From assembly GCA_023393015.1 (NCBI GenBank), contig JAEWMY010000037.1:39036-103035 (forward strand): a stretch of 64,000 bases of DNA, in the 5' to 3' direction. Each line of letters starts with the position of its first letter. Within the stretch, counting starts at the first letter, position 1. The DNA comes from Spirochaetota bacterium (lineage in GTDB: Bacteria > Spirochaetota > Spirochaetia > Treponematales > Treponemataceae). Positions 50,519 through 59,356 of this stretch are shown here, piece by piece. The position numbers and the translations under genes were made by a program. Under the pieces are notes generated by a model. That model was not told the DNA's origin. It was given only the letters and a program-made list of their open reading frames with translations, and searched no databases.

Positions 50519-52408
50519 TTACTTCTTCGCCTTGGCGGCGGGTTTCGCGGGCGATTTGGCGGCAGGCTTTGCGGACGCCTTGGCGGCGGGTTTCGCAGGA
50601 GCCTTGGACGCCGGTTTTGCGGGAGCCTTCGCGGGGGCTTTCGCCGCCGGCTTGGACGCCGGTTTTGCGGTCGCCTTGGCGGCGGGCTTTGCGACGCTCT
50701 TGGCGGGCGCCTTCGCGGCAGCGGGCTTGGCGGCGGCCTTCGCCTGGCTCTTGCCCTGCTGCTCGAGGGCTATCGTCTTGGTCGGCTGGTTGCAGACCGC
50801 GTCCGGACCGTAGTACTGGATGGCGCCGGGATACGTGAAGCTCGTGGTGATCGCCCAGGTGTCGCGGTTCTTCGCGAACTCCTTGAAGGGTTTGCCGTTG
50901 AGCTCGACGAGCGCCTTGCGGATAACCGGCTTCTTGGAACCGTGGCGCTGTTCCATGTTCATCATCATCGTGAGGGGAACGCCTCCGGCGATCCAGTCCT
51001 TCGCGGGGGCGGTGAGGTTCCGCACCGAGGAAAGGTAGCCGGTAAGGCCCGCGGCGATGAGGTAGAACGCGGTGTTGCCGAGGGCGTAGCAATAGTCGGC
51101 GTCGAAGTTCGACGGGAAGGCGCAGCGGCCCTCGTAGCCGAAGAAGTGGTTGTAGGCGCTGAACTTGCCCTTGTAGGTTCCGGCCTCCTTCATCGCCTCG
51201 AGCCTGCTCTCGACGAGGGTGATCAGGAGTTTTTCGGTTTCGATGCGCGAAACCTGCACGTTTCCGTGGGGGTCGCGGTCCATGAGGAACTGCTGGGCGA
51301 TCGTCTCGGGTAACGTCATGAAGGCGTCGCTCGAGGGCTTGGTGAGGTTACGCGCGAGCCAGGAGGTTTGCGCGGCGAAGGTCTCGAGCTTGGAGAAGTC
51401 GTCGGAATGGGCGGCCATGAGGTCGTTGAGCTCGGCGATGAGGGTCTTCATCTCCGGGATGAACTCGACGAGTCCCTCCGGGATGAGGATGACGCCGAAA
51501 TTCTCGCCGGCGGCGGCGCGCTTCGCGATGATCGTGCACAGGTGGTCCGTGATCTGGCGGAGGGTCATCTTCTTCGCCTCGACTTCCTCGGAGACGAGGC
51601 AGACGTTCGGCTGGGTCTGGAGGGCGCACTCGAGGGCGATGTGGCTCGCGGAACGTCCCATGAGCTTGATGAAGTGCCAGTATTTCTTGGCGCTGTTCGC
51701 GTCGCGCTCGATGTTGCCGATGAGCTCGGAATAGGTCTTGCACGCGGTGTCGAAACCGAAGGAGGTCTCGATCATGTCGTTCTTGAGGTCGCCGTCGATC
51801 GTCTTCGGCACGCCGATCACCTGGGTTTTCATCCCGAGTTCCGCGAAATGCTCGGCCAGGAGGGCGGCGTTCGTGTTCGAGTCGTCGCCGCCGATGATGA
51901 CGATGGCGTCGAGTTTCATCTTCTTCGCGGTGGCGACCGAGGAGGCGATCTGCGCCGGGGTCTCGATCTTGGTCCGTCCCGAGCCGATGATGTCGAATCC
52001 GCCGGTATTGCGGTATTCGTCCATGAATTTATCCTTGATTTCGACGTACTTCTCCTCGATCAGGCCGGAAGGACCGCCCAAAAAGCCGAAGAGCTTCGAG
52101 GAGGGGTTTCCCTTCTTGATGCCGTCATAGAGGCCGGCGATGACGTTGTGTCCGCCGGGGGCCTGTCCGCCCGAAAGGATGACGCCGACGCGGAGGGCCT
52201 TTCCGACGTCCTTGTTCTTTCCCTTGACGAGGGTAACGAGGGGTTTTCCGTAGGTATTCTTGAAGAGGGCCTTCAGCTCGGACTGGTTCGCTATGGATTG
52301 CGTGGCCTTACCCACCTCGATCGCGACGGAATCCGGCTTGGCGGTCAGGACGGTCGGGAGTTTCGGGGTATACTGGTACCGTGCTTCCTGCAATGCGGAA
52401 AGTTTCAT
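50519..52408 (-). CDS. pfp: Pyrophosphate-dependent phosphofructokinase (long form) with K/A/P-rich tail
   Basis: A 629-residue enzyme. The core of about 550 residues is the long PPi-[28 protein letters not shown] at 173-181 (Asp after GGD excludes ATP and marks PPi use), [11 protein letters not shown] at 201-211 and [14 protein letters not shown]. It phosphorylates fructose 6-phosphate with PPi, reversibly, replacing ATP-PFK as in other spirochaetes. Residues about 553-629 form a tail of repeated [10 protein letters not shown] units, lysine and alanine only with proline and a few serines, like histone H1 or bacterial HU/Hc tails. AGGAG precedes the ATG. The tail is odd for a glycolytic enzyme. 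Confidence 0.95.
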   Translation of the reverse strand: MKLSALQEARYQYTPKLPTVLTAKPDSVAIEVGKATQSIANQSELKALFKNTYGKPLVTLVKGKNKDVGKALRVGVILSGGQAPGGHNVIAGLYDGIKKGNPSSKLFGFLGGPSGLIEEKYVEIKDKFMDEYRNTGGFDIIGSGRTKIETPAQIASSVATAKKMKLDAIVIIGGDDSNTNAALLAEHFAELGMKTQVIGVPKTIDGDLKNDMIETSFGFDTACKTYSELIGNIERDANSAKKYWHFIKLMGRSASHIALECALQTQPNVCLVSEEVEAKKMTLRQITDHLCTIIAKRAAAGENFGVILIPEGLVEFIPEMKTLIAELNDLMAAHSDDFSKLETFAAQTSWLARNLTKPSSDAFMTLPETIAQQFLMDRDPHGNVQVSRIETEKLLITLVESRLEAMKEAGTYKGKFSAYNHFFGYEGRCAFPSNFDADYCYALGNTAFYLIAAGLTGYLSSVRNLTAPAKDWIAGGVPLTMMMNMEQRHGSKKPVIRKALVELNGKPFKEFAKNRDTWAITTSFTYPGAIQYYGPDAVCNQPTKTIALEQQGKSQAKAAAKPAAAKAPAKSVAKPAAKATAKPASKPAAKAPAKAPAKPASKAPAKPAAKASAKPAAKSPAKPAAKAKK

Positions 52409-52537
52409 AGATTTCTCCTGTTTAGTAAGGTTGCGTTCGAAATCAAACCGGCCACATGATATAGGAAAGAATGGCTCGTTTCAAGACCGTCGGAGGCGGA
52501 ACTGTCGCGCGCGCGGGGCTTTCGGCGGCGTTTATGC

Positions 52538-54046
52538 CTACATGAGGGGGGCAAAGAGGCGGAAAAAGGTCCACAGGGCCTTGGTTCTCGCGGGTGTACG
52601 GGCCAGGCTTTCCGGTTCGATCCGAGTCGAGCGGGAACGATCCTCGAAAAAGAGCTTCGTGCATTCCTCGCCGAATTCCCGGGAGTAAAAGAAGGCGTTT
52701 AACTCGAAATGGAGGGAAAAACTCCGTGAATCGATGTTCGTAGAGCCGATCGTTGCGGTTTTACCGTCAATGACGAGCATTTTCGAGTGAATAAAGCCGT
52801 GATAGCGCCAAAATTGTACTCCGAAAGCCGACAACTCCAGTATGTACGAGTAGGCGGCCTGTTTGACGTACCATTTATCCCAATCGCCGGGCACGATGAT
52901 CTGCACGTCGAGCCCCGAGAGGGCCGCGATCTTGAGGGCGGAGAAAAATTCCGCGTCGGGCGTGAAATACGGGGATTCGATGTACACCGACGAACGGGCC
53001 TTGTTGATCATGTGTATGAGCGCGTCGCGTATCTCGTCGTTTTTTTCGTCGTCGGGACCCGACGAGATAACCTGCATCGGCACGTTCGCCGTTCCGCGCA
53101 TCCCGCCGGCGAGGCTTCCCTCGCCATCCGGGAGTTCCTGCCGTACGCGCGGAAGGGCCGGAAGCGGCGTCGCGTCCCCGAAGGAGTCGTCTGAAGCCGT
53201 GGCCGCGTGCCAGTCGACCAAAAACTGCTTTTGCAAGAAGAGTACGGCGCTTCCGGTTACCCGGATATGGGTGTCGCGCCAGTAGTACGGGCGGTCGGGA
53301 CTCGCGTTCGCGTATTCGTCGCCGATGTTCATCCCGCCGAAATAGCCGATATGTCCGTCGATTACCACGATCTTGCGGTGATTCCGGTAATTGAGCGGAA
53401 AGAGGTTGACCGGCGAAATCGGAAAGAACCGGCTCACCGTGCCCCCCGCGGCGAGAAGCGGGCGAAACAGGCGCGTGGAGGTACTGATCGAGCCGACATG
53501 GTCATAGAGGAGCCGAACTTCGATGCCCTCGCGCGCCTTGCCGGCGAGCAGGTTCACGAGGTGCCTGCCCGTTACGTCGTTCTTGAAGATAAAATAGGAC
53601 AGATGCACGCTGTGACGCGCCCGCTCGATGTCCTCGAACAGGAGCGGATACTTTTCCTGGCCCGACGTGAGGATGGTGACCGCGTTCCGGGCGAAGACGG
53701 GGCTTTTCCCGTGTACCATATTCATGTGGATGAGCGAGCCGACGTCCGAAAGGGCGGGATACTCGCCGGATTGCAGCACTTCGTCGAGGTTGTTGCGCTG
53801 ATCCTCGAGTACGCGCCCGAAGAGGGCGTGCGCCCGCGCAGTCGCCTCGGTAAGGCGACGGGTACGCGTGAAAAAGGAACCGGACAGGAGGACGTAGAGC
53901 AATACGCCGACGCCCGGGATAAAGGCGATGGCCAGAATCCAGGTAAACCGCCGCGCCGGGGTGGAGCGGTCGGCGAACAGGATGAAGGCTATGGAGGCGG
54001 CGTTGAGGATGAACGAGGCGATCAGATACGCGCCCGAAAGGCTCAT
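52538..54046 (-). CDS. cls: Cardiolipin synthase (ClsA type)
   Basis: A 502-residue phospholipase D-superfamily protein. Two membrane helices at the N-terminus (about 5-25, 33-56) are followed by two catalytic HKD motifs: NHRKIVVIDGHIGYFGGMNI (residues about 229-248) and IHSKMLVIDGKTATIGSTNI (about 433-452). It condenses phosphatidylglycerol into cardiolipin. It lies 9 nt after the PEGA-protein gene on the same strand, in a run with the purine permease and radC upstream. The intervening 128 nt before pfp hold only the pfp upstream region. Confidence 0.93.
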   Translation of the reverse strand: MSLSGAYLIASFILNAASIAFILFADRSTPARRFTWILAIAFIPGVGVLLYVLLSGSFFTRTRRLTEATARAHALFGRVLEDQRNNLDEVLQSGEYPALSDVGSLIHMNMVHGKSPVFARNAVTILTSGQEKYPLLFEDIERARHSVHLSYFIFKNDVTGRHLVNLLAGKAREGIEVRLLYDHVGSISTSTRLFRPLLAAGGTVSRFFPISPVNLFPLNYRNHRKIVVIDGHIGYFGGMNIGDEYANASPDRPYYWRDTHIRVTGSAVLFLQKQFLVDWHAATASDDSFGDATPLPALPRVRQELPDGEGSLAGGMRGTANVPMQVISSGPDDEKNDEIRDALIHMINKARSSVYIESPYFTPDAEFFSALKIAALSGLDVQIIVPGDWDKWYVKQAAYSYILELSAFGVQFWRYHGFIHSKMLVIDGKTATIGSTNIDSRSFSLHFELNAFFYSREFGEECTKLFFEDRSRSTRIEPESLARTPARTKALWTFFRLFAPLM

Positions 54047-54055
54047 TACCGGCTC

Positions 54056-55762
54056 CTAGAAGAGTACGCCGAATCCGGCTCTCGCGGCGAGTCCATCGCG
54101 GTCGCCCGCCTTTTCCCAGCCGACCTCGAGCGACAGGGAAAGGTTCGTCGAGGGGATGATCGCCTGGAGGGACGACCCGAAGGAGAGTCGCTCGGTCGGC
54201 GACGGGGATCCCGCCGAGCCCTTGCCCGCGAGGACGTTCGATCCCGCGAAGGCCCATATTCCGGCCGAGACGGAACCGTACGCGACGCGCGCGAAGGCCC
54301 CCGCGCCCGCGGTGAGGCCGGGGTCCGTCAGGAACTCGGTGCCGTCCCCGAGCGTCAGGGCGGCCGACGCCCCGACGGACAACCGCGACAGGCGGAATTC
54401 CACCGTCGGCGCGAGGGAAAGGCCCTCGCGCGAGTCGTATCCGAACTCGACCGCCCAGCGGAGATCCTGCGAGCCGCGACCGTATTTCAGCGCGAGCGCG
54501 CCGGCTATCCGCCCGTCTGCGCCGTCGTCCTCTCCCCTGTCCAGCACGACGGCGACCCGTCCGCCCGCCTCTAATCTCGCCGTTATGCCGTACAAGGCGG
54601 CGAATCCCGCGCTCGTCGAGCCGTCGTCGTATTCGACGGTTCCGTGCGCGAGTCCGTCTCGCGCCGGCGTCAGCGAGGCGAGGGGAATCGGACCGATGGA
54701 ACCGGATCCGCGGAAAGCGGAGGCCCACGGATAGAGGATGGTGCCGTCTATCTCTACCGAGGTTTCGACTTCCGTCATCCGTCCGTTCGTATCGTTCGTC
54801 GAGTTTGCCGCGTTCGTCGAGTCAGGAACGTACGTGTCGTCCGACCTGTCGACCGAAGGCCGGGCCTCGAGCGTTACGCGATACGCGCCGTCGGGGAGCG
54901 ATGCCCCGGAGTCGTCCGTTCCGTCCCAGGGGATCGACTGGTTCCAGGTCGCGAACTCGCCGGTCGGTATGGTCCGCACGACGGTTCCTGCCCCGTTTCG
55001 TACGCGGAGCGTACCCGAGCCGGGCGCGGTGACGCGGAATGTAAACGAGAGGCGTCCCGGGTTGGCCGGGTTGAAGGCCCGTTTCGACGGCGTAAAGGAG
55101 CTAACCGAGAAGCCCGCCCGTTCGAGGGCGGCGTCCACTTTCGTTTCGCGTTCGCGGTACACCGCGACGGTATGCGTTCGTTCCTCGTAGCCGAAGGCCT
55201 TTACGGTAAGGGTATGCGTTCCCTCGCCGACGCGGATGAGGGGCGCGTCGTACGTCGAACCGTCGATCTCGAAGACGGCTCCCCTCGGCGCTCCGTATAT
55301 CGAGATATAGCCGGTTACCTCGAGCAATTCGACCCGGATATCTCGCGTTTCCCCGGGCCTGACGCGGACGAGAAAGCTTTCGGTGTAGTAGCCGCGTTTT
55401 TTGAGCGCGACCCGCCAGGTGCCCGGCTGAATGCCGTCAATGTCCACGGGCGCGACGCCCTCGTACGCGCCGTTAAGGTATACGTCGGTTTTAGGCACGT
55501 CGACCGAAATACGGAGACGGGCCTTCGTCGATCCGTCGGGAGCCTGTTCCGTCTCGACGCGCATCGTGCCGCGCATCGAGTCTCGTCGGTCAGCCTCCTC
55601 GAGGGAGTCATAGTCGCGTTCCTGGGCCGGGGCGACGCGCGGCGAAAGGACCGAAAGCGCGGCCATTGCCGCGAATGCGACGAGGCGGGAGGCGCGCGAA
55701 GCGCGGAAGGCACGGGAAGCACGGGAGCGAAAAAAAGGCCCGTAAGCGTTCATGGTACCCAT
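54056..55762 (-). CDS. Exported PEGA-domain beta-rich protein
   Basis: About 568 residues. A signal peptide follows a basic N-terminus (RLVAFAAMAALSVLSPRVAPAQ). Two PEGA repeats follow: TDVYLNGAYEGVAPVDIDGIQPGTWRVALKKRGYY (about residue 95-130) and GAVFEIDGSTYDAPLIRVGEGTHTLTVKAFGYEE. Then come a FlgD-like Ig segment (WDGTDDSGASLPDGAYRVTLEA) and a C-terminal part of amphipathic strands ending in phenylalanine (GFGVLF), consistent with an outer-membrane beta-barrel. PEGA proteins are surface or S-layer-linked. Two ATGs (55762, 55753) are possible. It is probably an outer-membrane or surface protein. Confidence 0.75.
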   Translation of the reverse strand: MGTMNAYGPFFRSRASRAFRASRASRLVAFAAMAALSVLSPRVAPAQERDYDSLEEADRRDSMRGTMRVETEQAPDGSTKARLRISVDVPKTDVYLNGAYEGVAPVDIDGIQPGTWRVALKKRGYYTESFLVRVRPGETRDIRVELLEVTGYISIYGAPRGAVFEIDGSTYDAPLIRVGEGTHTLTVKAFGYEERTHTVAVYRERETKVDAALERAGFSVSSFTPSKRAFNPANPGRLSFTFRVTAPGSGTLRVRNGAGTVVRTIPTGEFATWNQSIPWDGTDDSGASLPDGAYRVTLEARPSVDRSDDTYVPDSTNAANSTNDTNGRMTEVETSVEIDGTILYPWASAFRGSGSIGPIPLASLTPARDGLAHGTVEYDDGSTSAGFAALYGITARLEAGGRVAVVLDRGEDDGADGRIAGALALKYGRGSQDLRWAVEFGYDSREGLSLAPTVEFRLSRLSVGASAALTLGDGTEFLTDPGLTAGAGAFARVAYGSVSAGIWAFAGSNVLAGKGSAGSPSPTERLSFGSSLQAIIPSTNLSLSLEVGWEKAGDRDGLAARAGFGVLF

Positions 55763-55845
55763 GATACCGCCCCGGGCCGAAAAAGAAAAGGACATTTCCC
55801 GCCCGCCCCTCCCCGGTTCGTCGGGGAGAGTCTTGCGGGAAACCG

Positions 55846-57144
55846 TCAATGCATGAAGAAGCGAAGGACGAAGACCGCGAACACGACCCAGGTAACGACG
55901 GGTACGGCCTTGGCCTTTCCCGTGCACACCTTGAGGATAACGTACGCGAGCACGCCGTACACGATTCCTTCCGCGATGCTGTAGCAGAAGGGCATCATGA
56001 CGATGGCCAGGAAAGCGGGGATGCCCTCGGTCGGGTCGCCGAAGTCGATCTCGGTGACCGGCTTCATCATGAGGAAACCGACGAGTATGAGGGCCGGCGC
56101 CGTCGCCGCGCCGGGAATGAGGAGGAAGAGCGGCGAGAAGAGGAGTGCCAGAAGGAAGAGGAGTCCCGTGGTGAGGGAGGTAAGTCCCGTCCGACCGCCG
56201 GCCGCGACGCCCGCCGAGCTTTCGATGTAGCTCGTGACGGTCGAGGTTCCGAGGAGCGCGCCGACCGAGGTTCCGACGGCGTCCGCGAGGAGGGCCTGCT
56301 TGACGCGCGGCACGTTTCCGTCCTTGTCGGTCAGTCCCGCCTGGGTCGTCACGCCGACGAGGGTTCCGACCGTGTCGAAGATGTCGACGAAGAGGAAGGA
56401 GAAGAAGACGGTAAAGAACTTGATGGTCAGGATATTCGAGAAGTCAAGCCTGCCGAGCAGGGGAGCTGCGGGAAGGCTGAAGAGCTTCCAGTTTTCCCAG
56501 CCGCCGAAGGGGGCGGTGATGCCCATCGGGATGCCGATGACGGTCGTCGCCAGGATGCCGATGAGGATGGCGCCGTGTACCTTGAGGGCGAAAAGGGCGG
56601 CCGTGATGACGAGCCCGACGAGGGCGAGCAGGGCCGTACCCTCGGTTACCTTGCCGAGCGAGACGAGTGTCGCGGGGTTCGCCACGATGATGCCGGCGTT
56701 TTTCATTCCGATGAGGGTGATGAAGATACCGATACCGACGGCGACGGCCCGCTTGAGGTTGACCGGAACCGAGTTCACTATCGCCTCGCGGACGTTCACG
56801 AAGGAAAGGACGATGAAGAGTATACCTTCGAGGAACACGGCGGCGAGCGCGACTTCCCAGCTATAGCCCATGCCGAGGACTACCGCGTAGGTGAAGAACG
56901 CGTTGAGTCCCATGCCGGGCGCGAGCGCGATCGGCAGGTTCGCGGCGAAGGCCATGACGATCGTGGCGATCGCCGAGGCGAGGGCGGTGGCGGTGAATAC
57001 GGCGCTCCTGTCCATGCCCGCGTCCCCGAGTATACCGGGGTTGACGGCCAGGATGTAGGCCATGGTCAAAAAGGTGGTGATACCCGCCAAAATCTCGGTT
57101 CGGGTATTCGTGCCGTGAGCCTTAAGCTTGAAAATCTTTTCCAT
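55846..57144 (-). CDS. Purine permease, AzgA/PbuG-type NCS2 transporter
   Basis: A 432-residue, about 12-helix transporter. It opens with FKLKAHGTNTRTEILAGITTFLTMAYILAVNP and has the family motifs ALAPGMGLNAFF, FLFVDIFDTVGTLVGV and GTSTVTSYIESSAGVAAGGRTGLTSL. Relatives import guanine, hypoxanthine or adenine by proton symport. GGAGGA lies before the ATG at 57144. It follows radC by 93 nt; that gap is too short and lacks the conserved bases for a purine riboswitch. Confidence 0.92.
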   Translation of the reverse strand: MEKIFKLKAHGTNTRTEILAGITTFLTMAYILAVNPGILGDAGMDRSAVFTATALASAIATIVMAFAANLPIALAPGMGLNAFFTYAVVLGMGYSWEVALAAVFLEGILFIVLSFVNVREAIVNSVPVNLKRAVAVGIGIFITLIGMKNAGIIVANPATLVSLGKVTEGTALLALVGLVITAALFALKVHGAILIGILATTVIGIPMGITAPFGGWENWKLFSLPAAPLLGRLDFSNILTIKFFTVFFSFLFVDIFDTVGTLVGVTTQAGLTDKDGNVPRVKQALLADAVGTSVGALLGTSTVTSYIESSAGVAAGGRTGLTSLTTGLLFLLALLFSPLFLLIPGAATAPALILVGFLMMKPVTEIDFGDPTEGIPAFLAIVMMPFCYSIAEGIVYGVLAYVILKVCTGKAKAVPVVTWVVFAVFVLRFFMH

Positions 57145-57237
57145 GATGGATGGATTCCTCCTTGGGAGTGACGTGATGGGGTCAGAATACCATCGTTTTC
57201 GCGGGCGCACAAGCGAATTGCCTCCGGTTCGCCGGGT

Positions 57238-57894
57238 TCAGGACAGGGGAATGCCCGACTCCACGAAACTCAGGAAACCGCCCCGCGGATTGATTATGAT
57301 GTGGTCGAGCAGGGTAATTCCGAGTATCTCGGCCGCCGCCGACAGGCGTTTTGTGATGGCTTGATCCTCGTCCGAGGCCTCGAGTTGGCCCGACGGGTGG
57401 TTGTGGCACACGATGACGGCGGCCGCCCTGTCCACGATCGCGTCGGCGAAGACCTCCCGCGGGTGGACGATCGTGCGGTTGAGGATACCGACGCTCACGA
57501 CCCTGACGGCGAGTACCTCGTGCGCCCCGTTGAGCGACGCCACGAGAAAGTGCTCCTGCCTCCTGTCCCGGAAATGGCGAAAGAACGGGTAAATTTCCGC
57601 CGCCGACCTGACCTTCTCTGACGAGACCGCGGAGTAGCGGCGTCCGAGCTCGAGCGCCGCCATTACCGCGCCCGCCTTCGTTTCCCCGACGCCCTCGAGG
57701 GAGCTCAGCGTCTCGTAGAGCACGTCCCCTTGCGCTGTGTCGAGCGCCTGGGTTACCCGTTGCGCCAGGGCGAGTACCGGCGCTTTCTTGGTTCCCGTCC
57801 TGAGCGCGAGCGCCACGAGTTCGTGATCGCTGAGGTGCTGCGGACCCTTTTGCCTGATTCGTTCGCGCGCGTCCGGTTTTTTGTCTTCTGCCAT
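57238..57894 (-). CDS. radC: RadC-family JAB/MPN-domain protein
   Basis: A 218-residue protein. The N-terminal helix-hairpin-helix reads LSDHELVALALRTGTKKAPVLALAQ and LSSLEGVGETKAGAVMAALELGRR. The C-terminal JAMM metalloprotease-like motif is VCHNHPSGQLEASDED, with the H-x-H-x(7)-S-x(2)-D zinc ligands all present. Despite its name, no DNA-repair role is settled for RadC. A start at 57894 (MAEDKK) is used because a GGGGGG site lies before it. It is divergent from the lipoprotein gene downstream. Confidence 0.93.
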   Translation of the reverse strand: MAEDKKPDARERIRQKGPQHLSDHELVALALRTGTKKAPVLALAQRVTQALDTAQGDVLYETLSSLEGVGETKAGAVMAALELGRRYSAVSSEKVRSAAEIYPFFRHFRDRRQEHFLVASLNGAHEVLAVRVVSVGILNRTIVHPREVFADAIVDRAAAVIVCHNHPSGQLEASDEDQAITKRLSAAAEILGITLLDHIIINPRGGFLSFVESGIPLS

Positions 57895-57959
57895 GATGAC
57901 CCCCCGTATCATTGTAGGGAGAGTTTCATGTTTTGCCCGGAAAAAACCGATGAGACGGT

Positions 57960-58595
57960 ATGCGTACCACCCAGTCTTACCGCGCGCCAGGCGCGCTCGT
58001 CGTCCTTGTGGGTCTCGTCGTTCTCGTATCTTCGCTCGCGTCCTGCGCTTCCGGGGCGTCCGTTACGGTCACCGCGAGGCTGCCGCCCGAACGTCCGCGG
58101 CGGGGTCCCGAGCGAATCATGGGAGGAACGTCGGTCGGCGAGGCGCGCCTCGCCGCGTTTTTCGCCGAGTCGAATCCGTCCAAGGATCGCGCGAAGGTCG
58201 CCCGCCTCGCGGCCTTGTACGTCGAGGAATCCTCGCTCGAGGGGGTGAATCCCGACGTCGCCTTCGCGCAGATGTGCCTGGAAACGGGATTCCTCCGCTT
58301 CGGCGGTCTCGTAACCGAGGAGATGAACAATTTTTGCGGGCTCGGTTCGATCGGACCAGGTCAGGCGGGGAACGCTTTCCCCGACGAGCGTACGGGGGTT
58401 CGCGCGCACGTACAACATCTCAAGGCCTACGCGAGCGCCGAGCCGATCCGGGGAGAACTCGTCGACCCGCGGTATCGATACGTCACCCCGAAGGGAAAGG
58501 CGCCGACGATACACGGGCTCGGCGGAACCTGGGCGTCCGACCGAGAGTACGGCGAAAAGCTCGCGGGACTCATCGACCGGATCTACGCGCGCTGA
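57960..58595 (+). CDS. Glucosaminidase-domain lipoprotein (FlgJ/LytG-like)
   Basis: A 211-residue lipoprotein. Residues 1-27 are a lipoprotein signal with the lipobox SLASC (Cys about 28). The rest is a GH73-type glucosaminidase fold: VEESSLEGVNPDVAFAQMCLETGFLRFGG (catalytic Glu in CLETGF), NNFCGLGSIG and GVRAHVQHLKAYAS. The second half follows FlgJ and Bacillus LytG. It would cut the glycan chains of peptidoglycan from the outer or inner membrane side, for growth or flagellar assembly. No flagellar genes are adjacent. Confidence 0.85.
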   Translation: MRTTQSYRAPGALVVLVGLVVLVSSLASCASGASVTVTARLPPERPRRGPERIMGGTSVGEARLAAFFAESNPSKDRAKVARLAALYVEESSLEGVNPDVAFAQMCLETGFLRFGGLVTEEMNNFCGLGSIGPGQAGNAFPDERTGVRAHVQHLKAYASAEPIRGELVDPRYRYVTPKGKAPTIHGLGGTWASDREYGEKLAGLIDRIYAR

Positions 58596-58644
58596 TAAAA
58601 GACGGCGCGCGTCCGAGTCGGTCGGTCGCGCGATCGAGTCGCTC

Positions 58645-59328
58645 TTACTGGATCGTCGTGCCGACGAAGTCGCGTCCGTCGAGTATGGCCAGGAGGTTCG
58701 GTATGTCCCTTCCCGCCGCGCAGATGACGCGAAGGCCGTTTTTCTGGGCGAGCATGCTCGCGACGGGGTCGAAGGGCACGTTTTTTCCCGGCACCCATTC
58801 GTCTCCCACGATCGCGCGGAAATCTGCCCAGCCGATCGAGTCGATGGGCCGCGCCTCGGGATTCTTGCGCGGGTCGTCGGTGTAGACCTTCGCGATGTTC
58901 GAGAGGTTCACGACGGTGCCCGCGTTGAAGCGTTCGGCGAGAAGCACCGCGTCGTTGTCGGTCGAAAAGCCCGGCTTCCAACCCGCCGCCACCATGACCC
59001 TGCCGGTAAACACCTCGACCTTCGTCGGGTCGTACACGACCTCGGTCGGGCAGATGTCGGCGAAGACCGCCTTCACGAGCTGGGCGTTCAGGCGCGTCGC
59101 CATGATGCCGATCCAGTCCGCCTCGTCATTTGAGCCGTCCGGGGCGATCGCGCGGTACGACTGCTGGTAGGCCCGCGCGGGACCTCCGCCGCCGATAACC
59201 AGAATGAGCTTTCGCGAGTTGTCGGCGGAAAGCCATGTGCGGACGTTGACGGCGAATTCCGCGAGAAATGCGGTGTCGGGCGCGTCGGGCGCGACGATGG
59301 ATCCGCCGAGCGAAAGGACTGTAACCAT
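58645..59328 (-). CDS. pyrH: UMP kinase (short, archaeal/spirochaete type)
   Basis: A 227-residue amino-acid-kinase-fold enzyme: VTVLSLGGSIV at the start, LILVIGGGGPARAYQ, MATRLNAQLVKAVF, GWKPGFSTDNDAVLLAERF and the closing VRVICAAGRDIPNLLAIL. These match the archaeal-type UMP kinase that spirochaetes have in place of the usual bacterial enzyme. It makes UDP from UMP. It is last in a five-gene run after cysS, the sigma factor, its anti-sigma and the TIG protein, 28 nt from the last. Confidence 0.9.
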   Translation of the reverse strand: MVTVLSLGGSIVAPDAPDTAFLAEFAVNVRTWLSADNSRKLILVIGGGGPARAYQQSYRAIAPDGSNDEADWIGIMATRLNAQLVKAVFADICPTEVVYDPTKVEVFTGRVMVAAGWKPGFSTDNDAVLLAERFNAGTVVNLSNIAKVYTDDPRKNPEARPIDSIGWADFRAIVGDEWVPGKNVPFDPVASMLAQKNGLRVICAAGRDIPNLLAILDGRDFVGTTIQ

Positions 59329-59356
59329 GAATGTATCTCCTTGACGGTCGGGGGCG

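Noticed and set aside
57145..57237. Purine riboswitch before the purine permease
   Set aside because: Only 93 nt separate it from radC and the conserved purine-aptamer stems and loop bases are not there.
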